9,999 nt of DNA from Gammaproteobacteria bacterium (GCA_003526065.1 DQBD01000167.1:1-9999); one strand, 5' to 3'; shown: positions 1-6,420, counted from the first letter of the stretch. A program made the numbers and translations. Notes: generated by a model not told the origin, from the letters alone.

Positions 1-149
1 TCGCGCGAGGCCAGTTCCGGCACCACGCCGCCGTGCTGCGCGTGCAGTGCCACCTGGCTGTGCAGCGTGTGGCCGAGCAGGCCGCGTTGGCTGTCGTACA
101 GGCCAAGACCGGTTTCGTCGCAGGAGCTTTCGATGCCCAGAACCAACAT
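1..149 (-). CDS. tsaD: tRNA N6-adenosine threonylcarbamoyltransferase TsaD (N-terminal part, runs off the window)
   Basis: TsaD transfers the threonylcarbamoyl group from threonylcarbamoyl-AMP to A37 of ANN-decoding tRNAs, acting with TsaB and TsaE in the cytoplasm. Only the first 49 residues are present, read leftwards from an ATG at 147-149. They begin [14 protein letters not shown], the characteristic ASKHA-fold start of the TsaD/Kae1 family, and end with [11 protein letters not shown], the conserved motif that precedes the iron-binding histidines, which lie outside the window. The gene is divergent from rpsU, a common gammaproteobacterial arrangement. The ribosome binding site is weak (an AGG about ten bases upstream). 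The identification is secure; the remainder of the gene cannot be judged. Confidence 0.96.
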   Translation of the reverse strand, partial: MLVLGIESSCDETGLGLYDSQRGLLGHTLHSQVALHAQHGGVVPELASR

Positions 150-185
150 GGGGTTGCCTGGAAATTGGGAGGGGGCGGCGTGGCT

Positions 186-243
186 TTCATCGCCACGGCA
201 AGTGAAGGTAGAATTTACCTCTTTTTCGACCGTCGACCGTCAA
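186..243. promoter_or_regulatory. Candidate divergent promoters between tsaD and rpsU
   Basis: On the plus strand TAGAAT (209-214) matches the sigma70 -10 consensus at five of six bases. It has a modest -35-like TTCATC at 186-191, 17 bp away, and would start transcription near 221 towards rpsU. On the minus strand TTGACG (complement of 238-243) is a good -35. A -10 would fall in the overlapping A/T-rich stretch 211-219 (GGTAAA at 18 bp spacing, or TAAATT at a long 20-21 bp), pointing at tsaD. GACCGTC is tandemly repeated at 228-234 and 235-241. CGTGGC/GCCACG (179-184 and 192-197) forms a small inverted repeat over the plus-strand -35. The plus-strand -10 is the firmer part. Confidence 0.4.
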
Positions 244-282
244 CCGGGCGGAGCCGGCGGGCCCTACCTTCGAGGACTTTGC

Positions 283-513
283 ATGCCGGTAGTTCAACTG
301 CGCGAGAACGAACCCTTCGACGTTGCCCTGCGCCGCTTCAAGCGGACCTGCGAGAAAGCGGGTGTGTTGTCGGAGGCACGGCGGCGCGAGTTTTACGAAA
401 AGCCGACGCAGGAACGCAAGCGCAAGGCGGCGGCGGCAGTCAAGCGGCATCAGAAGAAGCTGTCCCGCACCGGCCGTGGCGCGCGGCGCCCGCGTGGTGG
501 TCGTCGGGGCTGA
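283..513 (+). CDS. rpsU: 30S ribosomal protein S21
   Basis: S21 is a small basic protein of the 30S subunit, near the platform and the anti-Shine-Dalgarno end of 16S rRNA, needed for initiation on natural mRNAs. The 76-residue product begins [20 protein letters not shown] and continues through the family hallmark [20 protein letters not shown] (residues 23-42) and a lysine/arginine-rich helix. Proteobacterial S21 is usually about 71 residues; the extra length is a Gly/Arg-rich tail ending [12 protein letters not shown]. The ATG at 283 is set by family alignment and by a GAGGA ribosome binding site at 272-276. In-frame upstream starts exist, but they would add unrelated sequence. The next gene starts 5 bp after the stop, so the two are almost certainly co-transcribed. 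Confidence 0.97.
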   Translation: MPVVQLRENEPFDVALRRFKRTCEKAGVLSEARRREFYEKPTQERKRKAAAAVKRHQKKLSRTGRGARRPRGGRRG

Positions 514-518
514 AGCCG

Positions 519-965
519 GTGTCCGTGAAGCAACGCCTTGACGACGACGTCAAGGCGGCCATGCGCGCCCGCGAGCGCGAGCGCCTTGGCACGCTGCGGC
601 TGGTCACGGCCGCGATCAAGCAGCGCGAAATCGACGAGCGCATCAGTCTGGACGACAGCCAGGTGCTGGCGGTGCTGGACAAGATGGTCAAGCAGCGGCG
701 CGAGTCGATCAGCCAGTTCGAGGCTGCCGGCCGGGAAGACCTGGCGGCCAAGGAACGGGCCGAGCTGGAAGTGCTGCAGGCCTATCTGCCGGCGGCCCTG
801 GCGCCGGATGAAATCGAGCGCCTCGTCGATGACGCCATCGCCGCCAGCGGCGCGCAAAGCGCACGCGACATGGGGGCAGTGATGGCGCAGTTGCGCCCGC
901 AGGTGCAGGGGCGCGCCGACATGGCCGAGGTCAGTCGGCTCGTCAAGGCGCGTCTGAGCGGCTGA
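519..965 (+). CDS. GatB/YqeY domain-containing protein (YqeY)
   Basis: This 148-residue protein belongs to the YqeY family, free-standing relatives of the C-terminal tRNA-binding domain of the amidotransferase subunit GatB. Its precise role is not established. It is widely linked to rpsU, and a role in tRNA quality control or amidation is only inferred from the domain. Recognisable family features are KQRLDDDVKAAMRARERERL near the N-terminus, IKQREIDERI (about 32-41), VLDKMVKQRRESISQFEAAGR (about 52-72), ELEVLQAYLP and the C-terminal GRADMAEVSRLVKARL. The GTG at 519 gives MSVKQRL, matching the usual MSLKQRL start and family length; GTG at 525 is the alternative. The reading frame stays open upstream to 33, but that part is rpsU in another frame. 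The ribosome binding site is weak, so translational coupling to rpsU is likely. Confidence 0.93.
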   Translation: MSVKQRLDDDVKAAMRARERERLGTLRLVTAAIKQREIDERISLDDSQVLAVLDKMVKQRRESISQFEAAGREDLAAKERAELEVLQAYLPAALAPDEIERLVDDAIAASGAQSARDMGAVMAQLRPQVQGRADMAEVSRLVKARLSG

Positions 966-992
966 CGCCGGTTACGGCAGGGCGCTCCGAAC

Positions 993-1640
993 ATGTTTCG
1001 CTTCCTGCGTCCTGGTGTTTTCGCACTCCTATTGACCGGTAGCCTGGCCGCCGGCGCGACGCCGCTGGTGGAGTTGCAGGCCGTGCTCGGGCAGCGCGCC
1101 ATGCTGCAGGTGGACGGCACGCAGCGCATGTTGCGGGTCGGTGAGACCAGTCCCGAAGGTGTGCGCCTGTTGGCGGTGTCGGCGGGGGCGGCACGCGTGC
1201 AGGCCGACGGGAAGGCCTTCGAGGTGCCTCTGGGCGGGCGTGTCGGCGGCGTGCTGGAGGCCGGCCAGACGCCGGCGGTGTGGATACACCGCGATGCCGC
1301 TGGCATGTATCAGGTGGCCGGCACCATCAACGGGCGGTCGGTGCAGTTCCTGGTCGATACCGGTGCCACGACGGTGGCGATGAACGACGCCACGGCGCGT
1401 GGCCTCGGCATCGACTATCGGGCCGGCGAACGCAGCCTGGTGGAGACGGCCAGCGGTATCGTCGAGGCGTTTGCCGTGAACCTGACGGAAGTCGCGGTTG
1501 GCGGCATACGGGTTCCCAACGTGCGCGCCATGGTCATTCGCGGCGCGCAGCCCAGCCGGGTTCTGCTGGGGATGACGTTCCTGTCACGCACGCGCATGGA
1601 GCACGTGCAGGACGCCCTGGTCCTGCGCCGACGCTACTGA
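993..1640 (+). CDS. Secreted retropepsin-like aspartic protease (clan AA)
   Basis: The 215-residue product starts with a signal-peptide-like segment (FRFLRPGVFALLLTGSLAAGA), so it is probably periplasmic. Residues about 30-95 form a small beta-rich region. From about 104 comes a single retropepsin-like domain: the flap-proximal VAGTINGRSVQFLVDTGATT holds the catalytic triad motif D122-T123-G124, and the C-terminal LLGMTFLSR (191-199) is the matching hydrophobic-hydrophobic-Gly motif. One domain per chain implies a homodimeric active site, as in retroviral proteases. It fits the bacterial family often annotated as TIGR02281/clan AA aspartic protease. Substrates are unknown. The ATG at 993 lies 27 bp after the yqeY stop, so the three plus-strand genes probably form one transcript. 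It converges on folE2 with a 9-bp gap. Confidence 0.88.
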   Translation: MFRFLRPGVFALLLTGSLAAGATPLVELQAVLGQRAMLQVDGTQRMLRVGETSPEGVRLLAVSAGAARVQADGKAFEVPLGGRVGGVLEAGQTPAVWIHRDAAGMYQVAGTINGRSVQFLVDTGATTVAMNDATARGLGIDYRAGERSLVETASGIVEAFAVNLTEVAVGGIRVPNVRAMVIRGAQPSRVLLGMTFLSRTRMEHVQDALVLRRRY

Positions 1641-1649
1641 GGCGGCGGC

Positions 1650-2468
1650 TCAGCCGGCGGCGACCGGCTTCTCGATCAGCGCGTAGGCCGAGTGGTTGTG
1701 GATGGACTCGAAGTTCTCCGCCTCCACCACGTAACCGGCCAGGCGGTCGTCGCGGTTCAGCGCGCCGGCGATGTCCCGCACCAGATCCTCGACGAATTTC
1801 GGGTTGTCGTAGGCTCGCTCGGTCACGAATTTCTCATCCGGTCGCTTGAGCAGGCCATACAGCTCGCTCGAGGCCTGCGCCTCGACCAGTTCGATCAGCT
1901 CCTCGATCCACACCGGCGTGCGCAGGTGCGCGGTCAGCGTCACGTGCGTGCGCTGGTTGTGGGCGCCGTAGTCGGAAATCTTCTTCGAGCACGGGCACAG
2001 ACTGGTGACCGGGATCACCAGCCGGGCGGTCAGTCGCTCCTCGCCGCCGTGCACGATCTCGCCGACGTAGCCGACCTGGTAGTCCATCAGGCTGGTGACG
2101 CCGGTTACCGGCGCGGCCTTGTTGACGAAGAACGGGAAGTTCATCTCGATGTGTCCGGCCCGTGCCTCCAGCCGCTCGCACATTTCGCGCAGCATCTGGC
2201 GGAAGGTGCCCAGCGAGATTTCCCGTTCGTGTCCGTTCAGGATCTCGATGAAGCGCGACATGTGCGTGCCCTTGAAGTTGTGGGGCAGGTGCACGTACAT
2301 GTTGAAGCTGGCGACCGTGTGCTGCTCGACGCCGTTGCGCGCCAGGATGCGCACCGGGTGGCGGATGTCCTTGATGCCGACCCGGTCGATGTCCAGCTGG
2401 CGCGTGTCCGGAGAGCCCTGGACATCGGCGATCTGCGGCACGGTGGTCGACTCGGAAGGCTTGTTCAT
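1650..2468 (-). CDS. folE2: GTP cyclohydrolase I type IB (FolE2)
   Basis: FolE2 converts GTP to 7,8-dihydroneopterin triphosphate, the first step of folate synthesis and of queuosine precursor synthesis, without needing zinc as FolE does. The 272-residue chain has the family active-site segment [20 protein letters not shown] at about 156-175, giving C160 and H170. E212 (in RPDEKF) and H257 (in ESIHNHSAY) sit at the spacing of the remaining known ligands and catalytic residues. The N-terminal half carries [18 protein letters not shown] and the motif [16 protein letters not shown]. The ATG at 2468 is preceded by CAGGAA six bases upstream and starts MNKPSES; an upstream in-frame start at 2531 would add unconserved sequence. 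Many bacteria use FolE2 under zinc limitation through Zur, but no Zur-like box was recognised here. Confidence 0.97.
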   Translation of the reverse strand: MNKPSESTTVPQIADVQGSPDTRQLDIDRVGIKDIRHPVRILARNGVEQHTVASFNMYVHLPHNFKGTHMSRFIEILNGHEREISLGTFRQMLREMCERLEARAGHIEMNFPFFVNKAAPVTGVTSLMDYQVGYVGEIVHGGEERLTARLVIPVTSLCPCSKKISDYGAHNQRTHVTLTAHLRTPVWIEELIELVEAQASSELYGLLKRPDEKFVTERAYDNPKFVEDLVRDIAGALNRDDRLAGYVVEAENFESIHNHSAYALIEKPVAAG

Positions 2469-2714
2469 GGCGGGTTCCTGGCGGGCTGGCACGTCCGCCG
2501 ATGGGGGGAGGCGGTGATGCGGCGCAATCACCCGGTTCCTGCCTGCAATGGGATGAATGTCGTCGATTGTACCGAGCGGGCCGACCGGTGCCCATCACGG
2601 TGCCGATGGGCGCGTGCTGCGCAAAGGGCGTATGCTGGGTTTGCCCCGGGCCGTGCGGCGACCGGTTTGGCCTCCGCCGTCTCGGGTGTGGACAACGCAC
2701 TGGAGGAGGCTGCC
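2469..2714. other. Intergenic region between folE2 and the small membrane protein
   Basis: About 245 bp separate the divergent folE2 and the 57-residue membrane protein gene. The folE2-proximal half holds the candidate promoter described separately. Towards the small gene, TATGCT at 2631-2636 is -10-like but lacks a -35 at the right distance, so no promoter for that gene is claimed. No convincing additional ORF or RNA was seen. Confidence 0.5.
2566..2613 (-). promoter_or_regulatory. Candidate folE2 promoter with overlapping inverted repeat
   Basis: Read on the minus strand, TACAAT (complement of 2566-2571) matches the -10 consensus at five of six bases. TGGGCA (complement of 2589-2594) lies 17 bp upstream as a four-of-six -35. 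Transcription would start near 2559, leaving a leader of about 90 bases before folE2. GCCCAT (2590-2595) and ATGGGC (2606-2611) form an inverted repeat with a 10-base gap, extended by one G-T and one G-C pair to 2588-2613, lying on the -35. This could be an operator. It does not resemble the AT-rich gammaproteobacterial Zur box. Confidence 0.4.
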
Positions 2715-2888
2715 ATGGACGACGCAATCGTTCTTGCTCTGGCACTGATGGCCTGCGCCGTGATCATGATCTTCACCCTCGGGCCGTTCGGCGTGCTGCT
2801 CGGCGGCGTGCTGCTGCTGGTGGGCGTCGGTATCGGTATCGCCAAGGCGGTGTCGATCGTTGCCGGCCGGCGCCAGTTGCCCCACTGA
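2715..2888 (+). CDS. Small hydrophobic membrane protein, function unknown
   Basis: A 57-residue protein starting MDDAIVLALALMACAVIMIF, followed by a short turn TLGPFG and a second hydrophobic run VLLGGVLLLVGVGIGIAKAVSIVAG, then a basic tail GRRQLPH. The pattern suggests two short inner-membrane helices with a Gly-rich second helix. No enzymatic motif is visible, and I do not recognise the family. Reality is supported by a very strong ribosome binding site, GGAGGAGG at 2702-2709, five bases before the ATG, and by the fact that it fills the gap between folE2 and the VOC gene. It converges on the VOC gene with an 18-bp gap that contains a GC-rich hairpin. Confidence 0.7.
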   Translation: MDDAIVLALALMACAVIMIFTLGPFGVLLGGVLLLVGVGIGIAKAVSIVAGRRQLPH

Positions 2889-2898
2889 GGGTGTGTGA

Positions 2899-2917
2899 CG
2901 CGGGCCTCAGGCCCGTG
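2899..2917. terminator. GC-rich hairpin at a convergent gene junction (possible terminator)
   Basis: CGGGCC (2901-2906) and GGCCCG (2910-2915) pair around a three-base loop, TCA. One G-T and one C-G pair extend the stem to 2899-2917. It spans the stop codon of the VOC gene and lies just after the small membrane protein gene, the position expected for a bidirectional terminator. Neither strand shows the run of T residues needed for a classical intrinsic terminator, so it may only stabilise 3' ends. Confidence 0.3.
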
Positions 2918-3260
2918 CAAAGAACTGCACCACGTTGCCGGCGGGGTCGCGGCAGGTAAAGAAGCTGCCGTGATCGCCCATGCCGACGACCTCACTCACG
3001 GCGATGCCCTGGGCGGTCAGTTCGTCGCGCGTGGTGGCCAGATCGTCCACTTGCAGTACTACGGTGGCATTGCTGCCGGGGTCCACCTGACCGGGCGCCG
3101 GGGTGGCGATGGCCACCTGCGTGCCACCCACATCGAACTGCGTCCACTTGTCGCCGTCCTTGAACTTGACGTTCAGACCCAGCGTGTCGCGGTAGAACGC
3201 CACCGCGGCATCCATGTCCGGCACCACGTAATACACGTTGGTCACTTTGCTGATGGCCAT
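2907..3260 (-). CDS. VOC (glyoxalase/bleomycin-resistance) superfamily protein
   Basis: The 117-residue protein has the two beta-alpha-beta-beta-beta modules of the vicinal oxygen chelate fold: module one spans VYYVVPDMDAAVAFYRDTLGL (about 9-29) to VGGTQVAIATP, and module two spans VVLQVDDLATTRDELTAQGI (about 67-86) to the hallmark CRDPAGNVVQFF (104-115). Such proteins act as dimers in isomerisation, ring cleavage or drug binding. At positions where metal-dependent members carry His or Glu, this one seems to have N8, A50 and Q113, so a metal-dependent lyase or dioxygenase role is doubtful. The substrate cannot be predicted. The ATG at 3260 has GAGGAG six bases upstream on the minus strand. 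A longer frame to 3323 would run through the inverted repeat and is not favoured. Confidence 0.88.
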   Translation of the reverse strand: MAISKVTNVYYVVPDMDAAVAFYRDTLGLNVKFKDGDKWTQFDVGGTQVAIATPAPGQVDPGSNATVVLQVDDLATTRDELTAQGIAVSEVVGMGDHGSFFTCRDPAGNVVQFFARA

Positions 3261-3287
3261 GCTCTTCTCCTCACGGTAGACGGCCGC

Positions 3288-3324
3288 ATTGTCCCACGGC
3301 GACCGGGTGGGGCTGTGGGACAAT
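3288..3324. promoter_or_regulatory. Inverted repeat and possible divergent promoter region between the VOC gene and ttcA
   Basis: ATTGTCCCAC (3288-3297) is perfectly inverted as GTGGGACAAT (3315-3324). The match extends inward to 3300 and 3312 with one G-T pair, giving 13 pairs around an 11-base loop. Each arm ends in GACAAT in the outward direction, a four-of-six -10 match. Starts would then fall roughly 20 bases from the VOC ATG and 30 bases from the ttcA ATG. No good -35 sits at 16-18 bp, so this may be a regulator-dependent divergent promoter, an operator, or simply a hairpin. It fills much of the 101-bp intergenic space. Confidence 0.5.
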
Positions 3325-3361
3325 TGCCGGCCGCCGCCGTTACACCAGCCGTGCTTTCGCC

Positions 3362-4186
3362 ATGAACGTCGCCATCAAGCCGCCGCGCAGCCTCGTGACC
3401 GCCACCGCCGAGGCGATTCGCGATTTCGACCTGATCCGCAACGGCGACCGCATCCTGGTCGGCGTGTCGGGCGGCAAGGACAGCCTGTCGCTGCTGCACG
3501 TGCTGCTGCATCTGAAGGCGCGCGCGCCGGTGCGTTTCGAACTCGGGGCCGCCAACATCGACCCGCAGATGCCGGGCTACGACCCCAGTCCGCTGGCGGA
3601 TTACGTCCAGGGCCTCGGTGTGCCGTACTACCAGGCCACCTACAGTCTGGCGCGTGCGGCCAAGGGGTCGTTCGAGGGTCGTACGCTGTGCGCGTTCTGC
3701 TCGCGCATGCGCCGCGGCAAGCTGTACGGCCTGGCACGCGAGCACGGTTACGGCACGCTGGCGCTGGCGCATCACCTGGACGATGTGGCGGAAACGTTTC
3801 TGATGAACGCCTTTTTCGGTGGCAAGCTGCGCGCTATGCCGGCGGGGTACCTGAACGACGACGGCGACCTGCGCGTGATCCGGCCGCTGGTCTACGCCCG
3901 CGAACGGCAGACGGAGGCGTTCGCGCAGAACGGCCCGCTACCGGTGATTCCGGACAACTGCCCGACCTGCGATGCCTCGACCCGCCAGCGCCAGCAGATG
4001 AAGGCGCTGCTGCGCGGCCAGGAAGCTGCCAACCCGCGTCTGTTCACGGTGTTGCGCACCACGCTGGCGCCGTTGCTGCAGGCCGAAGCGACCTCGGGTC
4101 TCACGCTGCCGGACGCCGCCCAGGTGCTGGTCGACTTTCGGTCACCGGCTCCGGCCGACACAGCCGAAACCGTGCCGGCCGAATAA
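3362..4186 (+). CDS. ttcA: TtcA-family tRNA 2-thiolation protein (PP-loop ATPase)
   Basis: TtcA makes 2-thiocytidine at position 32 of some tRNAs, activating the base with ATP and using an iron-sulfur cluster. The 274-residue product has the PP-loop SGGKDS at 36-41, the motif CAFCSRMRRGKLY with C110 and C113, AHHLDDVAETFLMNAFFGGK (136-155), IRPLVYARE and a later NCPTC (199-203). C110, C113 and C203 align with the three cluster cysteines of E. coli TtcA by order and local context; C200 is additional. The C-terminal end is less conserved and Ala/Pro rich. The ATG at 3362 has no clear ribosome binding site, but the protein starts at the normal family position. It converges on the Rieske oxygenase gene with a 6-bp gap. 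A close paralogue acting on another base remains possible. Confidence 0.88.
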   Translation: MNVAIKPPRSLVTATAEAIRDFDLIRNGDRILVGVSGGKDSLSLLHVLLHLKARAPVRFELGAANIDPQMPGYDPSPLADYVQGLGVPYYQATYSLARAAKGSFEGRTLCAFCSRMRRGKLYGLAREHGYGTLALAHHLDDVAETFLMNAFFGGKLRAMPAGYLNDDGDLRVIRPLVYARERQTEAFAQNGPLPVIPDNCPTCDASTRQRQQMKALLRGQEAANPRLFTVLRTTLAPLLQAEATSGLTLPDAAQVLVDFRSPAPADTAETVPAE

Positions 4187-4192
4187 CCTGCG

Positions 4193-5458
4193 TCACACGC
4201 CCATCATGCGCCGGTAGCCGTTCCAGAAGCCGCGCACCGGGTCTTCGCTGGCCAGAAACGTGGTGTCGGGCGCCACGCCCTTGCCGCCCATCTCGATGAT
4301 CGCCTCGGCGCCGCCGTCCTTGGCGATGCCCTGCTGCACGATCTCGATGGCCAGGCCGTCCTCCATCGACACCAGGCCGGCCGGGCCGATCAGGTTGATC
4401 TGCTTCAGGCGCATCTCGGTCAGTTCCGGGTCTTCGTCGGCATAGGCGAAGAAGGTGTAGTGCACGGTGACCCCGTCCGGCCCGTGCGGCTCGAACTGGC
4501 GGATGTTCAGGACGTTGGCGATCTGCTGCAGCATCATGATCGGGAACACGTCGATGATCACCAGATTGACGCCGTCGTCCCACTCCATCTTGCCTTTCAG
4601 AAGGCTCATGTCCTCCAGGGTATAGGTGCCTTCCTGGTAGGTGTGGCTGGCTTCCTTCATGCCTTGCTGGCGGGCGGCTTCGTCTTCCTTGCCGACGTAG
4701 GTGTAGAAGCAGGTCTGCAGGCCGCTCTCGTCGATGTGCAGCTGGCCCTTCTGGCTGGCGCGGAACAGGCCGAAGGTGGCGAAGAACAGGTGCAGCAGAC
4801 TGGCGTGGTAGCCGTCGCGCGGGTTTTCGGCGTACAGCTTCCAGTTGCCGCGCATGTGCTGGTGCTGATGGCCGAGGACCTTGATTGGGCGGTTGAAAAT
4901 GCGGCGCATGAACTTCGCCACATGCGGTCCCACGTACTGCTCGAACGGCGGTGTCTCGTCGCTGAAACTGGCGAACAGCACGCCGCAGAAGTTCTCGAGC
5001 CGCAGCTTTCTGGGACGCACGGCGTTCATGTCGAAGTCGGCCGGCATGCCGCCCTCACCGCCGATGCCGCGTGCGAACGGAATTGCGATCAGCTTGCCGG
5101 TGAGGTCGTAGCCCCACTGGTGGTAGACGCAGTAGAAGCTGTCGGTGTTGCCCTGCTTGTCGAGACAGATCTTGGCGTTGCGGTGCGCGCAGCGGTTCAC
5201 CCACGCGTGGAGGCTGCCATCGCGGTCACGGCTGACGATGACTGGCGTGTCGGCGATCTGCACCGTCTTGTAGTCGCCGGGGTTGGGTATCTCCGCCTCC
5301 AGGCCGACGAAGTTCCACACCGGCCCGCGGAAGATGCGCTCCTGCTCCAGGGCGTAGATGTCCGGGTCCACGAAAACCCGGCCGGGTACGCGGGTGACGC
5401 TGTCTGATTGGCCGGGCCAGTCGAAAGACAGGCCGGGTGGGCGCTGGATGGCGTTCAT
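4193..5458 (-). CDS. Rieske non-heme iron aromatic ring-hydroxylating oxygenase, alpha subunit
   Basis: The 421-residue protein has the full alpha-subunit layout. The Rieske [2Fe-2S] ligands are C90-x-H92 and C110-x2-H113 (in CVYHQW). The catalytic domain has NPRDGYHASLLH at 212-223, giving iron ligands H218 and H223 and the inter-subunit electron-bridge D215. D367 (in SMEDGLAIE) lies at the spacing of the third ligand. It would hydroxylate an aromatic ring with O2 and electrons from NAD(P)H through ferredoxin and reductase. The look of HMRGNWKLYAENPRDGYHASLLH recalls salicylate 5-hydroxylase and anthranilate dioxygenase large subunits, but the substrate cannot be assigned. GAGGAG lies eight bases before the ATG. 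No beta subunit, ferredoxin or reductase is adjacent: the gene is flanked by apaH upstream and ttcA downstream. Confidence 0.94.
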   Translation of the reverse strand: MNAIQRPPGLSFDWPGQSDSVTRVPGRVFVDPDIYALEQERIFRGPVWNFVGLEAEIPNPGDYKTVQIADTPVIVSRDRDGSLHAWVNRCAHRNAKICLDKQGNTDSFYCVYHQWGYDLTGKLIAIPFARGIGGEGGMPADFDMNAVRPRKLRLENFCGVLFASFSDETPPFEQYVGPHVAKFMRRIFNRPIKVLGHQHQHMRGNWKLYAENPRDGYHASLLHLFFATFGLFRASQKGQLHIDESGLQTCFYTYVGKEDEAARQQGMKEASHTYQEGTYTLEDMSLLKGKMEWDDGVNLVIIDVFPIMMLQQIANVLNIRQFEPHGPDGVTVHYTFFAYADEDPELTEMRLKQINLIGPAGLVSMEDGLAIEIVQQGIAKDGGAEAIIEMGGKGVAPDTTFLASEDPVRGFWNGYRRMMGV

Positions 5459-5604
5459 CGCAAGTTCTCCTCGTACGCTAAGGTGTAGTCACAAACCATC
5501 CGTGGCGGTATCGGCCGAGGCGTCGCCGGTCATGGCGTCGCCGGTTCGCGGTCGATCCTTCAAGCCATCATGGCCTGCACCGTGGGCCAATGGTAGCCGC
5601 TTGA
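5459..5604 (-). other. Intergenic spacer between apaH and the Rieske oxygenase gene
   Basis: A 146-bp gap separates two genes on the same strand. GGCGTCGCCGGT occurs twice as a direct repeat at 5519-5530 and 5534-5545. Apart from the ribosome binding site of the oxygenase, no convincing promoter, terminator or ORF is visible; a 14-codon frame is too short and has no support. The gap is large for an operon, so the oxygenase may have its own promoter that I could not identify. Confidence 0.4.
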
Positions 5605-6420
5605 TCAACGGCCGTGCTGCGGGCAGTCCACACTGACCCAACGCCGCTCCTCCAGGCACAGGGCGCTGAGCGTCCGTCCCCAGACACAGCCGGTATCCAG
5701 CGCAAATACATCGTCCGTCGCCACCATGCCTACGGTGGACCAGTGGCCGAACACGATGGGCGTGCCGGCACTGGCGCGTGTCGGCAACGCGTACCACGGC
5801 AGGAAGCCTGCCGGTTGGCTGCCCGGCGGCCCCTTGGCGCGCATGTCGTACGTGCCATCCGGCTGGCAGAAACGCACGCGGGTCAGGTAATCGGTGATTA
5901 CCCGCAGGCGCTGCGGCCCCTGCAAGGCATCGTCCCAGCGGTGCGGGGTGTTGCCGTACATGTGCCTGAAATAGCCGTCCGGATCGCTCCGCAGGGCGCT
6001 GCTCACCTCGCCGGCGCGGGCGGCGGCGGCACGGATGTCCCAGCTGGGCGCCAGGGCCGCGTGAACCATGGCCACGTTCAGGTCGGGGTCGTGATGGAAC
6101 AGTGGCCGCTCGCGCAGCCACTCGAGCAGTGCGGCACGGTCGGGAGCGTCGAGGATCTCCTGCAGCGTGTCGCTGCGCTTGAGGCGGCCGTGACCGGCCG
6201 CCACCGCCAGCAGATGCAGGTCGTGGTTGCCCAGCAGACTCACCGCACCGTCGCCCAATGCCCGCACGAACCGCAGTACGTCCGCTGACCGCGGGCCGCG
6301 GTTAATCAGATCGCCGACCAGCCACAGACGGTCGCGGTCCGGGCGAAACCCGATGCTGCGCAGCAGCGTGCGCAATTCGTCGTAGCAGCCCTGAATGTCG
6401 CCGATCGCCCAGGTGGCCAT
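5605..6420 (-). CDS. apaH: Bis(5'-nucleosyl)-tetraphosphatase, symmetrical (ApaH)
   Basis: ApaH splits diadenosine tetraphosphate into two ADP, controlling alarmone levels, and removes Np4 caps from RNA. The 271-residue protein (E. coli ApaH is about 280) begins MATWAIGDIQGCYDELRTLL and carries the metallophosphatase motifs GDIQG (7-11), GDLINRG (36-42) and GNHD (64-67). Later family motifs are MVHAALAPSWD (118-128), FRHMYGNTPHRWDD (151-164), FLPWY and VFGHWS (223-228), followed by LDTGCVWG. The usual MVHAG is MVHAA here, a mild substitution. The ATG at 6420 fits the family start; the frame upstream to 6528 is not conserved. In many Gammaproteobacteria apaH follows ksgA and apaG, but here its upstream side meets a divergent phage-tail gene cluster instead. 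Confidence 0.97.
   Translation of the reverse strand: MATWAIGDIQGCYDELRTLLRSIGFRPDRDRLWLVGDLINRGPRSADVLRFVRALGDGAVSLLGNHDLHLLAVAAGHGRLKRSDTLQEILDAPDRAALLEWLRERPLFHHDPDLNVAMVHAALAPSWDIRAAAARAGEVSSALRSDPDGYFRHMYGNTPHRWDDALQGPQRLRVITDYLTRVRFCQPDGTYDMRAKGPPGSQPAGFLPWYALPTRASAGTPIVFGHWSTVGMVATDDVFALDTGCVWGRTLSALCLEERRWVSVDCPQHGR

Noticed and set aside
1641..1665. Possible terminator hairpin between the retropepsin gene and folE2
   Set aside because: The GGCTCAGCC palindrome leaves no usable loop and there is no T run on either strand.
1692..2888. A 398-codon open frame on the plus strand across folE2
   Set aside because: It is the GC-rich shadow of folE2, whose minus-strand product matches the family throughout. 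Only its last 57 codons, from 2715, are supported as a gene.
4460..5407. A 315-codon open frame on the plus strand opposite the Rieske oxygenase
   Set aside because: The minus strand carries every Rieske and catalytic ligand; the plus frame is a Val/His/Ala-rich shadow.
5519..5545. Twelve-base direct repeat GGCGTCGCCGGT as an operator or attachment site
   Set aside because: Two short GC-rich copies 15 bp apart are easily produced by chance in this composition and are not placed at any recognisable promoter or junction.
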